A stretch of 64,000 bases of DNA from Tomocerus qinae (lineage: Eukaryota; Arthropoda; Collembola; Entomobryomorpha; Tomoceridae). The translations under genes and the position numbers were made by a program. Shown piece after piece: positions 52,110-62,208 of this stretch (within the stretch, counting starts at the first letter, position 1; each line of letters starts with the position of its first letter). The DNA is taken from contig CM034546.1 of the NCBI GenBank assembly GCA_020055645.1, forward strand, positions 86,862,001-86,926,000, written 5' to 3'. Under the pieces are notes generated by a model. That model ran no database searches. It worked only from the letters and a program-made list of their open reading frames with translations, and was not told the DNA's origin.

Positions 52110-52377
52110 AAGATTTGGTAAAGGAATCATAGACTCATGGGTAAACGAATCTAATGGAGGACCTTGGTCCGCTGAAAAAGACACAACTAAATGGCCACTA
52201 ACTTCTATCAAATACATAAGTGCATTAAGGTCCTTCACTTTCTACAATGGCCAATCTATTTGTAAATGTAAGACTAGTTGTGGAACTAGAATATGCGCTT
52301 GCAGAAAAAATAAAGTACCTTGTAGTACCAAGTGTCATGTAGGCAACAATAATTGTATTAATGTTCACTGTGATTAA
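52110..52377 (+). pseudogene. Cys-rich (CXC-like) C-terminal fragment of a transposon protein
   Basis: The frame ends at TAA 52375-52377 and reads ...RSFTFYNGQSICKCKTSCGT..., then CACRKNKVPCSTKCHVGNN. The run CKCK-x2-C-x4-C-x-CRK-x4-C-x3-CH resembles the CXC/tesmin-type zinc motif that ends several transposon-encoded proteins. There is no complete upstream domain; the frame is lost about 90 residues before the stop. I call it a remnant. Confidence 0.5.
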
Positions 52378-52482
52378 TCTCCTTTAATCTGATTCACTTG
52401 TGAATTTAATGATGTTACTTAATTATTTTACTGTATCCAAAGTATTTTCATGCAATATTAACCTACTGACTAATTATATAAT

Positions 52483-53543
52483 AGGTGAACTCAAATTCTT
52501 CTGTTATTTGTTAAGCTTTAATCATTTAACAGTTTAACACCGTTTAAATTTGAAGACCCCTCTGCTGGAGTAAATAAACCTTTTAGTTTTAGTGTTATAT
52601 AGCACCGCGAAATTTAATATTTAGTCAAATTGTAATTTCAACTTTTTCTATCGTAAAACTCAAAATGGTACTAAGATCAGAGGGTAAGAAACGGATTGAA
52701 AAAGTATTTTACGACGGAATTTTTAATATACTATGGGCAAATACCAGAACTAGATACTAGACCTATTGATCCACTAGATGAAGTGGACGGTGACGACGAA
52801 GCAGAACAATATTATGGACAAGATTGTAATCTTGGGGAAGAGCGAAGAAGAGATTTATTTAATTGGATAAATGGACGATGACCACATATGAGTGAACAAA
52901 TAAAAATAATTAGTTAATTTACATCTGCATACGAAGTTTTTCGAGTTCAAACTCTTGAGCTAATTTAAAATTTCATTTCGCCAGCTCAGCATCATTTTGA
53001 AGTTTTAATTTTTCCAATTCATGCTTCCTATCTTCGGCTACTTTTCGCTGTTCTAATTCTTCTTTCCATTTCAGTCTTTCAAAATCGAGATGCTCTTTTT
53101 TGGATTGAATGTCCAATTTCACTGAATTTCTTTTTTGGTTCCACGTCTTTTGATGGCTGAATTATTTTGGTTTGTTCAGGCTTTCAAGTTTCTCATATGT
53201 TGTTGTAAGTCGTTGATGTAAAAATTACGTCCATCAAAATTCATTTTGGTTTTTGAATTGCTCCACAAATCATTTGCATTAAAAAACAAAAAAGTAATAC
53301 AAGTAATGAACTAACAATTTGACAGACTTTTGTTTCTTGGCGCTTCTGTCAAAGGATATAACGTTTTTGTTATAGAAAAAACATGCCCTCCTAGGTGGTT
53401 AAAATGTTATGATAATGCGTTAAAATATAACTGTGTAAAAGAGTAGGAGAAGTGACGTCACGCCATAACACTTCGTTATCTTAACATAAATAACGAGCTT
53501 AACGCTATAACATGGCTATAACAAACGGAATTTGAATTCACCT
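52483..53543. mobile_element. PIF/Harbinger deletion derivative, TSD AAT
   Basis: TIRs AGGTGAACTCAAATTC and GAATTTGAATTCACCT are flanked by AAT (52480-52482, 53544-53546), a 3-bp duplication as for Harbinger. At 52665-52881 the start of a nuclease (MVLRSEGKKRIEKVFYDG) is joined directly, out of frame, to the extreme C-terminus (PLDEVDGDDEAEQYYGQDC ... ERRRDLFNWINGR). The whole catalytic domain is missing. On the minus strand, 53150-52915 holds the coiled-coil end of the Myb-like partner (KKEHLDFER-KWKEELEQRK, ELEKLKLQNDAELAK), with a stop. This is the same layout, mirrored, as the full element at 60613. Confidence 0.75.
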
Positions 53544-54333
53544 AATGACTGATAATAATATTTTTAATAAATACGTACTGTTAATGCAAAGAAATCAGGA
53601 CTGCTCCTATGGACTAAAGTCCATAGCGCCTATGGCTAAGCCCCAAGAGCAGTGCTCCTGTGGACTAGCCCAACGTGAATAGAAATCATGGCAACCCTTT
53701 TACCAAGGAACAAGAGGAAGACCAGCTTAGGCTTCTATACGTCTCCCAAGTATATCTCTCATCAGAGATCCCAGAGCTCCTTGCTGTGTGCTACAAGTTC
53801 GCAGGCGTTTTGCTATTGGTCGGTCGCAGCCGCTCTCTCATTGGCTCTCGTATGTACCTACGTGTATTCTAAGTGTGGACCATTTCTCTTATGGAAGCTG
53901 GCCTTCTATAGTGAAGCGCCAGCTTCACAGCCACCATCGGTATTCTATGCCTTTTACCCTTTCCCCATACAACGTGAAGACAATAGAACATTTTGCCCTC
54001 TTTCTGCAGCCAGTTTGAAATCATTAGGACATCATCTAAGGCAACCTGGGGACAATGTCAACTAAAATGAAAAGTGGGATTTTGGGTCAATTTTGATGAC
54101 GTAAGCTGCCGTCACACTTAGGGGGTCGGGGGTTGACCATGTATTTTGATAGGCATTTTCAGTGTCCTCAAAACTAAGTCAAAATATCCATGACAATGAC
54201 CGTGATTTCCGTCCCACCGTCCCACTAGATACGTGTTGACAGTGACGTCGGCTGCCGTCATTTTTGAAATACATGTAAAAGTATACTCTTTTGTCCGAAC
54301 CTTTATCCCTATATACTTCTATTATCCTTGATC

Positions 54334-54957
54334 TAAGGGGAAAACTGGGTGCAGTAAGACTAGTCTTTGGTACACTGCAAATTCTCCAAGATTGAACTGA
54401 GGAAGTTAGTTTAACACTGCGAATAATATTATTGAGTAGAATGGCAAGTTGTGTGATCAGTTTCTGTCTGAACAAAAAAATAATTTTAAAAAAAATAGTT
54501 ACGGGAGGCAATAGATATAATAATAGGTAATGTGGCATTTTGGAGGAAACGGAGGAAATGAGATACCACTGCCTAAATTCAGCCAATGCAATGAGGATAT
54601 TGATTTTAGTCATAGTACGTCCATAAGCTTGAAAGTCCTTTTGAAGAAAATGCTCCGAGCATACCTTAGCATTACACAATAACGAGGTTCCTTATTTGTA
54701 ATTTTGCAAATAGATATCCATTTCCTATGACTTCATTTTTAGGGAACCTGTGGCCTGTGGAAGGTGACATGCGGTTTGCCATTGTATTTGATGTTTCGCT
54801 GTTTGTTCAGACAGAAACTGATCACACAACTTGCCATTCTACTCAATAATATTATTCGCAGTGTTAAATTAACTTCCTCAGTTCTATCTTGGAGAATTTG
54901 CAGTGTACCAAAGACTAGTCTAACTGCACCCAGTTTTCCCTTTAGATGATGTCCTAA
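54334..54957. repeat. Inverted repeat of ~145 bp arms
   Basis: GGGGAAAACTGGGTGCAGTAAGACTAGTC ... GTCTGAACAAA (54334-54476) is inverted at about 54805-54945. The loop contains a decayed GGCTGAATTTAGG-family end (54540-54600). The 166-aa minus frame crossing it is not supported. Confidence 0.65.
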
Positions 54958-55370
54958 TGATTTCAAACTGGCTGCAGAAAGAGGGCAAAATGTTCTATTG
55001 TCTTCACGTTGTATGGGGAAAGGGTAAAAGGGTTGCCATGATTTCTATTCACGTTGGACTAGCCATTAGCGCTACTGGCGCCCCTGCTCTTCTGGACTAC
55101 CACATATATACCTGACCCTCATAGACTAAAAAATGTCTTTGTACAATAAGACTGCTATTCGAGATATAGCTGCAACTGCCAATTTACCAAACTTCTTCCT
55201 TATTGGTTTAGAATTAGCGTTACCCTTGGCTATTGGTAGTGAGTAATAACACGTGGGTATAATATAAACTGCACCATGGGAATAATACGTTTATAGCATT
55301 CTTAGAGTAAGCGAAGCGACAACCCACCAAAAATTACATCTTCTTTGCCTGACCCTTAAGATGGTAGTTA

Positions 55371-55529
55371 CAGGGCCGCAGCGAGGGCCCCCCCCCCGAA
55401 ATCGAAGAAAAGAAAGGAATTTTTGCCTTAAAACCCAAAAATTTAGTATCCTTTATCGCGAATATAGTATCTTTTTTCAATTATTATTTGTCGGGCCCCT
55501 CCCGAAATTTTTTTCTGGCTGCGGCCCTG
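55371..55529. mobile_element. hAT-type MITE, CAGGGCCGCAGC ends, 8-bp TSD GGTAGTTA
   Basis: 159 bp. GGTAGTTA is at 55363-55370 and 55530-55537. Ends CAGGGCCGCAGCGAGG and CTGGCTGCGGCCCTG; a C10 run follows the left end. Same family as 22267-22410. Confidence 0.88.
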
Positions 55530-55542
55530 GGTAGTTAGTGAG

Positions 55543-57235
55543 TAAATACATAAGAGACCTTGCAGGCTGGGAACAAAATGTCACAGTCGAAGTTGTTACT
55601 TTCAGATTCTAATCTACTTACTGATATGAAAAAACTAATTTCAGAATTTTTTTTGAAAACCCGCCGTTTTTAAGTTATGGCGGTTTTCGGCCTTATTTCG
55701 TTCATCTATGATTCATTTTTAAACGGCTGGACCGATTTTAATGAAACCAACGCCATTCTTCTCGTAAACGCTTTCCTCACATGGCCCCTTTTTCAGATTT
55801 TCAATTTTTTTTCAAAATTTCGAAATAAATTTTGAAAAAGTTCAAAAAAAATTTTTTTTCAACATTGTTATCAGAACTGTTGTTAAATACGATAAAAACG
55901 CTAATTCAGACCGAAATCTCATTAATGAGGGTGTAAATACCAAAAATGTCGTAATCTTAGGGTAATTTTCAAGCGCTAACTCAAAGTTTTTATTTTTGAC
56001 AAATTATCAAAAAAATAATTTACAGCGCAATTTAAAACAAGAAATTTACATTTATCACTTCTATAAATACGCATAAAATAGTATAGTGCAGTACTAGTCA
56101 TTAGATGCGGCTTCAGCTACTTCCCGATTTACAGCGTTACCTACAAGACCCCACCATAATTTAACCCAAAACAATACACAGTGTGGTTATGTTGGAGGAA
56201 CTCTTGGAATCTGAATCGAAACCTAAGGATACAGCAAAGACCCGTAATCAGGAGCTTTAAAGCTCTACAAGGAACCGAAATCAGTTGCCTCGCAGGACAC
56301 GCGGTTTTAACCAAGCACTGTAATCAGCGACTCGGTTCTATCCTCCAACAGAGCCCGAAATCAGACCCAAGGAAAAGACAGAGTAACAAACAGTCTCAAG
56401 CAAGCTGACTGTCAGTAAGACATAGAGCATTAGGCAGGTAACCACAAAAACAGATCCCAGAGACCAAACAAATAAGTCTCAGAATTCCCATTAGAATTCG
56501 AACTAACCAATTTCAGCTGCAACTACACTATTGCAGCCGTTCATGCACCAACGACCATCAACTATTACGGTAATTAGATTGTTGTATAATTAATCAAAAC
56601 AATTAGGGACATATGGTGCAGTGTTGTAAGTAACGCTGTAAATCGGCAAGTAGCTAAAGCCACATCTAATGAATGGTACTGCACTATACTATTTTATGCG
56701 TATTTATAGAAGTGATAAATGTAAATTTCTTGTTTTAAATTGCGCTGTAAATTATTTTTTTGATAATTTGTCAAAAATAAAAACTTTGAGTTAGCGCTTG
56801 AAAATTACCCTAAGATTACGACATTTTTGGTATTTACACCCTCATTAATGAGATTTTGGCCTGAATTAGCGTTTTTATCGTATTTAACAACAGTTCTGAT
56901 AACAATGTTGAAAAAAAATTTTTTTTGAACTTTTTCAAAATTTATTTCGAAATTTTGAAAAAAATTGAAAATCTGAAAAAGGGGCCATGTGAGGAAAGCG
57001 TTTACGAGAAGAATGGCGTTGGTTGTTTTGGTTTCATTAAAATCGGTCCAGCCGTTTAAAAATGAATCATAGATGAACGAAATAAGGCCGAAAACCGCCA
57101 TAACTTAAAAACGGCGGGTTTTCAAAAAAAATTCTGAAATTAGTTTTTTCATATCAGTAAGTAGATTAGAATCTGAAAGTAACAACTTCGACTGTGACAT
57201 TTTGTTCCCAGCCTGCACGGTCTCTTATGTATTTA
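55543..57235. mobile_element. 1.7-kb palindromic element with ~600-bp arms
   Basis: Arms 55543-56146 and 56623-57235 are nearly identical in inverted orientation, starting TAAATACATAAGAGACC. The differences are a handful of bases and one short insertion. TA or TTA lies at both outer borders. The ~475-bp loop has short CCGAAATCAG/GTAATCAG repeats. Long frames inside the arms are the same sequence read both ways and contain low-complexity Phe/Lys/Asn runs. No transposase. A transcript would fold into a 600-bp duplex. Confidence 0.85.
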
Positions 57236-57390
57236 TTCATATATAAATACAAAGTGCATAATCGAACAAGGAATGCAATGATGTGATTAATATTAAATTG
57301 GTATCGTACAAACTCTTCTTGCAATGACCTTTAAAATTCAGCAAACAGATTACTGACAGAAGTCTGAATACTAATTAATATATCTAAACA

Positions 57391-57470
57391 TCAGACCCTT
57401 TCTGCTGATTCCTGACTGCCCGATCCTGGTTCATCAGTAGTATCCAGGCAACATTTCTCATTCTCAATGC
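57391..57470 (-). other. Terminal-exon-like tail, ends QESAERV-stop
   Basis: On the minus strand the reading frame runs from the foldback arm into CCLDTTDEPGSGSQESAERV and stops at 57391. It aligns with 59226-59101 (LDTT, stop, then GGQESPETV). The downstream sequences are also related (CGAACAAGGAATG near 57262 and 58961), i.e. a shared 3' end. The 88-codon frame starting in the arm at 57657 has a relative at 17666 (IMNHL ... HSF ... NE). Function unknown. Confidence 0.5.
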
Positions 57471-58470
57471 ATAATATCATATTCCAGAATGAATGTCTAC
57501 TTGAAATTAAAACTATTAGGCAATAAAATAGATGATTCATGATATGACTACATTGTATTGTAGCTTGCAAAAATTCAAAATTTGCTAAAATGTCCCCATT
57601 TGGGTAATCTATAGAATCTTCGTCATAGAAATAGCCAATCAGAAGGCTGGATTTCAAAAAATTTCAGCCAATCAGAAGGCTTATCGCCATACCACAGGGC
57701 AACGAGAGGTCTGACGTTGGCTGATGCAAACAGTATGATCAATATTGATGTAATTTGACTTACTGTTTACTTTAATAATCAAAATAAATTTATTTCGAAT
57801 ATTATTCTACATAAAATGCGCACACGGTTCCTTTACTCAGGCGAGCTTTTGTTACGGCTTGCTGTAGGATTTTTCTTTTTTAGTAGAAAATATTTTGCCA
57901 GTGAAATTCAAAAATTTGAAAGTCCTACTGTTTAAGCAAGCAGGCCTCCGCACGTATAAAGAGATTGATGTCCCTTTCACCTCGAACCGGGCGAACGCAG
58001 AGGAGTCAAACTATTAATAGCAAGGCAACGTTTATTTAACGTTTATTTATTTCTGAATCATTTAGTTAGAATCATTTTGGTTGTGGATTGAATCCGTTTC
58101 GACTTAACGTAGGATTGCAGCAGGGCCATGCAACCCGGGGACCCGCACTAGGCTACAAATTTTATAGGGCGGCAAAATTTTCAGTGTACTGTTAGAATCA
58201 GCCAACATCAGACCTATGGTTGCCCTGTAGTACGGCGATAAGCCTTCTGATTGGCTGAAATTTTTTGAAATCCAGCCTTCTGATTGGCTATTTCTATGAC
58301 GAAAATTCTATAGATTATACCCAAATGGGGACATTTTAGCAAATTTTGAATTGTTGCAAGCTACAATGCAGTCATATCATGAATCATCTATTTTATTGCC
58401 TAATAGTTTTCATTTCAAGTAGACCTTCATTCTGGAATATGATATTGAGCAATGAGAATGAGAAATGTAT
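57445..58470. mobile_element. Foldback element with CCAAT-box arms
   Basis: Arms 57445-57727 and 58193-58470 (about 280 bp) are inverted copies with CCAATCAGAAGGCTGG and CCAATCAGAAGGC boxes about 30 bp apart, then TATAGAATC/TTCGTCATAG and CCCCATTTGGG. The loop (57727-58193) contains an inverted AAACCTACAGCAAGCC-type repeat (57835-57870). No transposase. Confidence 0.78.
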
Positions 58471-59100
58471 ACATTGAGCTATTTACTTCACATGCACGTC
58501 TTATGCAGTTATTACACTATAAATATTATGCCATGAACTGTGAATCATCTATTTTTATTACCTACCAGCATAGAGATAGTATAGGTAGGTATATCTAGAG
58601 AGAGCCTATCGTATTCCATCAATGTTATAAATTGAATAATAGTGACGTGTAATAATTAATTATGATTGGCTATGAGGGATGAAGTCGGAGGCAATTCAAA
58701 TTCATTTTGTACGAAAACACATGAGAATAGCTTTCGCGCAGATCCCCTCATCATGTCATGTGCTTTTCCGCATCCTTTTCAAAAGCTCTCTCTAGATTTG
58801 TACAATACCTACCTATGTTATATCTCTATGCCTACCAGTTTCCCTTTCAATGTATAGACTTTTATTCTGTAATACGATATTGAGCATGAGCAATGAGAAA
58901 CAAGTATAAACTGGAAGAACACACATTGTGGATATATAAATATATTGCATAATCCTCATAATCGAACAAGGAATGATGTGATTAATATTAAAATTAGTAT
59001 CGTACAAGCAAACTCTTCCTACAATGACCTTTAAAATGATAACTCAGCAAGCAAATTACTGATAACTGAAAAATGTGTGAATACTAAATATATGTAAACA
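58471..59100. other. Decayed arm sequence and shared 3'-flank repeat
   Basis: TTTCCCTTTCAATGTATAGACTTTTATTCTG (58838) resembles the 38190 arm; CGAACAAGGAATGATGTGAT ... ATCGTACAAGC (58961-59010) resembles 57262-57320. No gene. Confidence 0.4.
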
Positions 59101-59226
59101 TTAGACCGTTTCTGGTGATTCCTGACCACCCGACCTTTGTTCCTAAGTAGTATCCAGGCGTCGATAGCCTTTCTTAGACAAGTTTTCCTTCTTAGCTTTG
59201 GTAAACTTCTTAATAGCATTTAAACG
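59101..59226 (-). pseudogene. Terminal-exon-like tail, LSKKGYRRLDTT, interrupted by TAG
   Basis: After the acceptor TTTATTACCATCAG the minus strand reads RLNAIKKFTKAKKENLSKKG then YRRLDTT and TAG (59143-59145). Reading on in the same frame gives EQRSGGQESPETV and TAA (59101-59103), aligning with the tail at 57391. In that copy the TAG position is GAT (D), so the stop here looks like a mutation. Confidence 0.55.
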
Positions 59227-59454
59227 CTGATGGTAATAAAACCTACAGCAAGCCGTAACAGAAGCTCGCCTGAGTAAAGTTTACCGTGTACACATTTTGG
59301 TAGCGAAAAGTACTAGCACGTTACACAAAACCGAGCTTACGGATTTTGATCAAACTTTCAGAATTGAGTCTTTATATATGTATCTACGACATATGAAAAA
59401 TTCAGACATTGATATTATAAGGAAACGAAGCTATATCATTTGATAAAATCAAAA

Positions 59455-59850
59455 TTGATGATTGTTGACCACGAAAATCAGTCGAAAATCAAAATTGATT
59501 AATGTTGACAATGAAAATCAACCGAAAATCAAAGTACATTAATGTTGACTATAAAAATCAATAGAAAATCAAAGTACATTAATGTTGACTATGAAAATCA
59601 ACAGAAAATCAAAGCACATTAATGTTGACTATGAAAATCAACAGAAAATCAAAGTACATTAATGTTGACTATGAAAATCAACAGAAAATCAAAGTACATT
59701 AATGTTGACTATGAAAATCAACAGAAAATCAAAGCACATTAATGTTGACTATGGAAATCAACAGAAAATCAAAGCACATTAATGTTGTCTATGAAAATCA
59801 ACAGATATTCAACTTTGATTGATTATGAGTATTAAAATCAACAGAAAATT
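59455..59850. repeat. 40-bp tandem array, ~10 copies
   Basis: The unit is ATGTTGACTATGAAAATCAACAGAAAATCAAAGTACATTA. The central copies are almost identical; the outer ones diverge. Same unit family as 28200-28535, and both are adjacent to an AAACCTACNGCAAGCC repeat. Confidence 0.92.
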
Positions 59851-59858
59851 AAATTCGG

Positions 59859-60110
59859 TTAATAATGACTATCAAAATATTGATATATACTATATTGGCG
59901 CGTAGGATTACCCTCGTTTCTGGAATAGTGGCTGCAAAAACTCAGAATGTGCGCTTGGATTAAATTCCAATCATCATCAGGGAATCGTCTTCTGTTTTCA
60001 TGAGTCCCTCTACCATCTGAAAAATTCAGATTCCCAGTTGAAATTTTGCGTTGTAAAACTTCCACCCGTTTTTTTCCTATTCCGAAAACTGCTAAAACGT
60101 CTTTTGGCAC
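59859..60110 (-). pseudogene. Fragment of a transposon-type ORF (HYSR motif)
   Basis: The minus-strand exon begins after the acceptor TTCAAATCCAG and reads VPKDVLAVFGIGKKRVEVLQ ... DGRGTHENRR ... PDDDWNLIQAHILSFCSHYS. I recognise this arrangement (FGI-KKRV-LQ, DxRGxHxNR, I-HI-SF-SHYSR) from many uncharacterised arthropod proteins that behave as repeats. A possible upstream piece (FWKTGNYDIQTG) lies near 60230-60265. It is truncated at 59859. Confidence 0.5.
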
Positions 60111-60919
60111 GCCTGGATTTGAAATATCAAGACGTCAGGAATAAAGTAGCCGTAAAACTGGCGTTGTCGGCCATTTTCATCCGTTTTTGAAAGCTTACGC
60201 ATGACCGAGATAAAATACCTGTTTGGATGTCATAATTGCCAGTCTTCCAAAATTTTTGGAATAATGCTACTTTTCTTTCAACATTGATCAGTGTATGAAA
60301 AACCCGGGTTTTTGGGTAGCAAAATCAGCAAAAACTAGGGTTTTTGGGTTATTGCTATGGAATGGGGCAATTTGAAAACCGAAGGATTAGAGCAGAAGAC
60401 AAGAACTCTAGTTTAAAATACCCATTATTTCAATCCCTTAATCAACGAATCAACGTAATAAGCAACTAATACAAGTATTTATTTAATCAAATTGTTTATC
60501 TCAATATTTTGGAAATAAATGGAATATTTTCAATATTATAGTTTTCAAGTTCGTCTATATTAAGTCGCCTCCATAAATACTTAATAACTTGCCAACCGAA
60601 TTTTTGATCAATAGGGTGCGCTCAACGAACTTGTGTTAAAGTCTGTTATAGCCGTTATATGCGTTAAAAGTTGTTATATGTGTTAAAATAACAGAAGTGT
60701 TAAAGACAGATAACGTATGACGTCATTTTTCCTACCCTTTTCCAATGTTATAGTATAACAACATTTAACCACCTCCGAGGGCATGTTTTTCATAACAGCA
60801 TCGTTATATCCTGAATCCTGATACCTCAACAAGCGCGAATACATAAACATATCTACCAAATAGTCAAATACTTACTTGGATTTACTTTCGAATTTGGAGA
60901 ATTTTGCATCTCTACGAAA

Positions 60920-62153
60920 ATGGAAGAAGAATTGAATTCTCAATTAAACGTACACATTCCGCAACAACCTGGTGCTCAGTAAGATTTTTTTTAAATTGGA
61001 AATCAATCAAACAGGCCAGGGCTAGAGTAAACAGGTTCACTTTAAATTAATATTTTATAGATTACAGCAACCACCAGCAGGGGGGAGGAGAATTCGAACA
61101 GCAAGGACATGTAGAGTCAACTGGAGCGACATAATGGAAAAAGAATTTTAGAGTACATAAAAGAGGCCTCCTTACAGGGGAAGGGATTCGAGGTGAAAGT
61201 TCACAAATTTTATGTGCATTTTTATTGCTAATAAAATATTTAATAATATTTTTAAAATTAGAAACCCACAGCTTCGGAATTCTATCGCCGGTTTTTGGCC
61301 CATGCTGTAGGATTCGAAACAGTAACATTGGAAAAACTGATACAACATATGAGAAATATAAAGACATTGTGCACTAGAGCTTTACAGTGGAGACAACAAA
61401 CCGGTCAAGGAATACTAGATGAGACACCGTCCGCACACGATACTATCAAAAGTTAGTTATATATTTTAAATTATTTGTCTCGTAAAACTGACCCAGCACC
61501 AAAACATAATTTTAGAATTTTTTCATTTAGCTGAGATTTTAAAACGGTGTAAATACTTTTACGAACTGGACGAGATTTTGGGAGAAAAGCCTCAATTTAA
61601 CCCTCCGTATGTTCATCACACTTCTGTGTTCGAAAACGATTCACAAGACGAATTGGAACTTGATGCCGACAATGTGAATGTTAACTATTCAGAAATGGAC
61701 ACTACCGTAGACAATCAAACGCCGGAAGTTGAAAAAGTAAACGAAAAGCAAATTCAGACTGAAAAAAAATCAACCACAATCCAAAAACCAGATATGATAC
61801 CAAAGAAAAAGTTTCGAAAAAGTCCCATCAAGACTGCCTCCGCTGCACTTGAGAGTGCTATGAAGGAAAGAGCTATGGCGGAAAATAAGCGCTTAGCTTG
61901 GGAAGTTCAATTCCGATCTGAGGAACTCGAAGAGAGAAAAATACTCAATGAAATAGAATTTCAATCAAAAAAGGAACACCTTGACTTCGAGAGACAAAAG
62001 TGGAAGGAAGAATTAGAACAACGCAAAATATCTGAAAAGAGGAAATATGAGCTGGAAAAACTAAAGTTGCAGAATGATGCTGAACTGGCTAAAGCCAAAT
62101 TAGCACAAGAATTTGAGCTTGAAAAACTTCGCTTACAAATGAAAATAGATTAA
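60920..62153 (+). pseudogene. Harbinger Myb/SANT-like DNA-binding protein, four exons, frameshifted
   Basis: Exons 60920-60978, 61061-61192, 61262-61451 and 61531-62153. The SANT-like domain spans exons 2-3: NWSDIMEKE, then EYIKEASLQGKGFE, then KPTASEFYRRFLAHAVG and KLIQHMRNIKTLCTRALQW. Exon 4 gives acidic linker, basic KKKFRKSPIK, and a long charged coiled coil (ERQKWKEELEQRKISEKRKY ... ELEKLRLQMKID). In PIF/Harbinger elements this protein binds DNA and the nuclease. Exon 2 meets a TAG at 61149-61151; the SANT sequence resumes in another frame at the T-run there, so one base appears lost. Otherwise splice phases fit. Sequencing error is not excluded. Confidence 0.75.
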
Positions 62154-62208
62154 CATTATATTTTCAATTTCAATTCATTTTCATTTTATTGAAACTTATG
62201 AAACATGC

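Larger units (their letters stand above)
51796..55122. mobile_element. 3.3-kb TIR element with nested Harbinger derivative
   Basis: TATGTGGTAGTCCAGAAGAG ... CAGGGGCGCCAGTAGCGCTA...GGCTAGTCCA starts at 51796 and is inverted at 55066-55122. Internal inverted copies of GGCTTAGCCATAGGCGCTATGG occur at about 51876 and 53620. Arms with CACGTTGGACTAGCC, GGTTGCCATGATTTCTATTC and TTTCAAACTGGCTGCAGAAA (53660-54040 and 54955-55065) make a second inverted pair. A lone GGCTGAATTTAGG end lies near 54580. Confidence 0.65.

Noticed and set aside
54179..54679. 166-codon minus-strand frame
   Set aside because: It runs across an inverted-repeat arm and a MITE end; the peptide changes character along its length and the homologous arm copy breaks it.
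56805..57101. 98-codon frame in the palindrome arm
   Set aside because: The same sequence occurs inverted in the other arm; low-complexity Phe/Lys/Asn content and no family resemblance.
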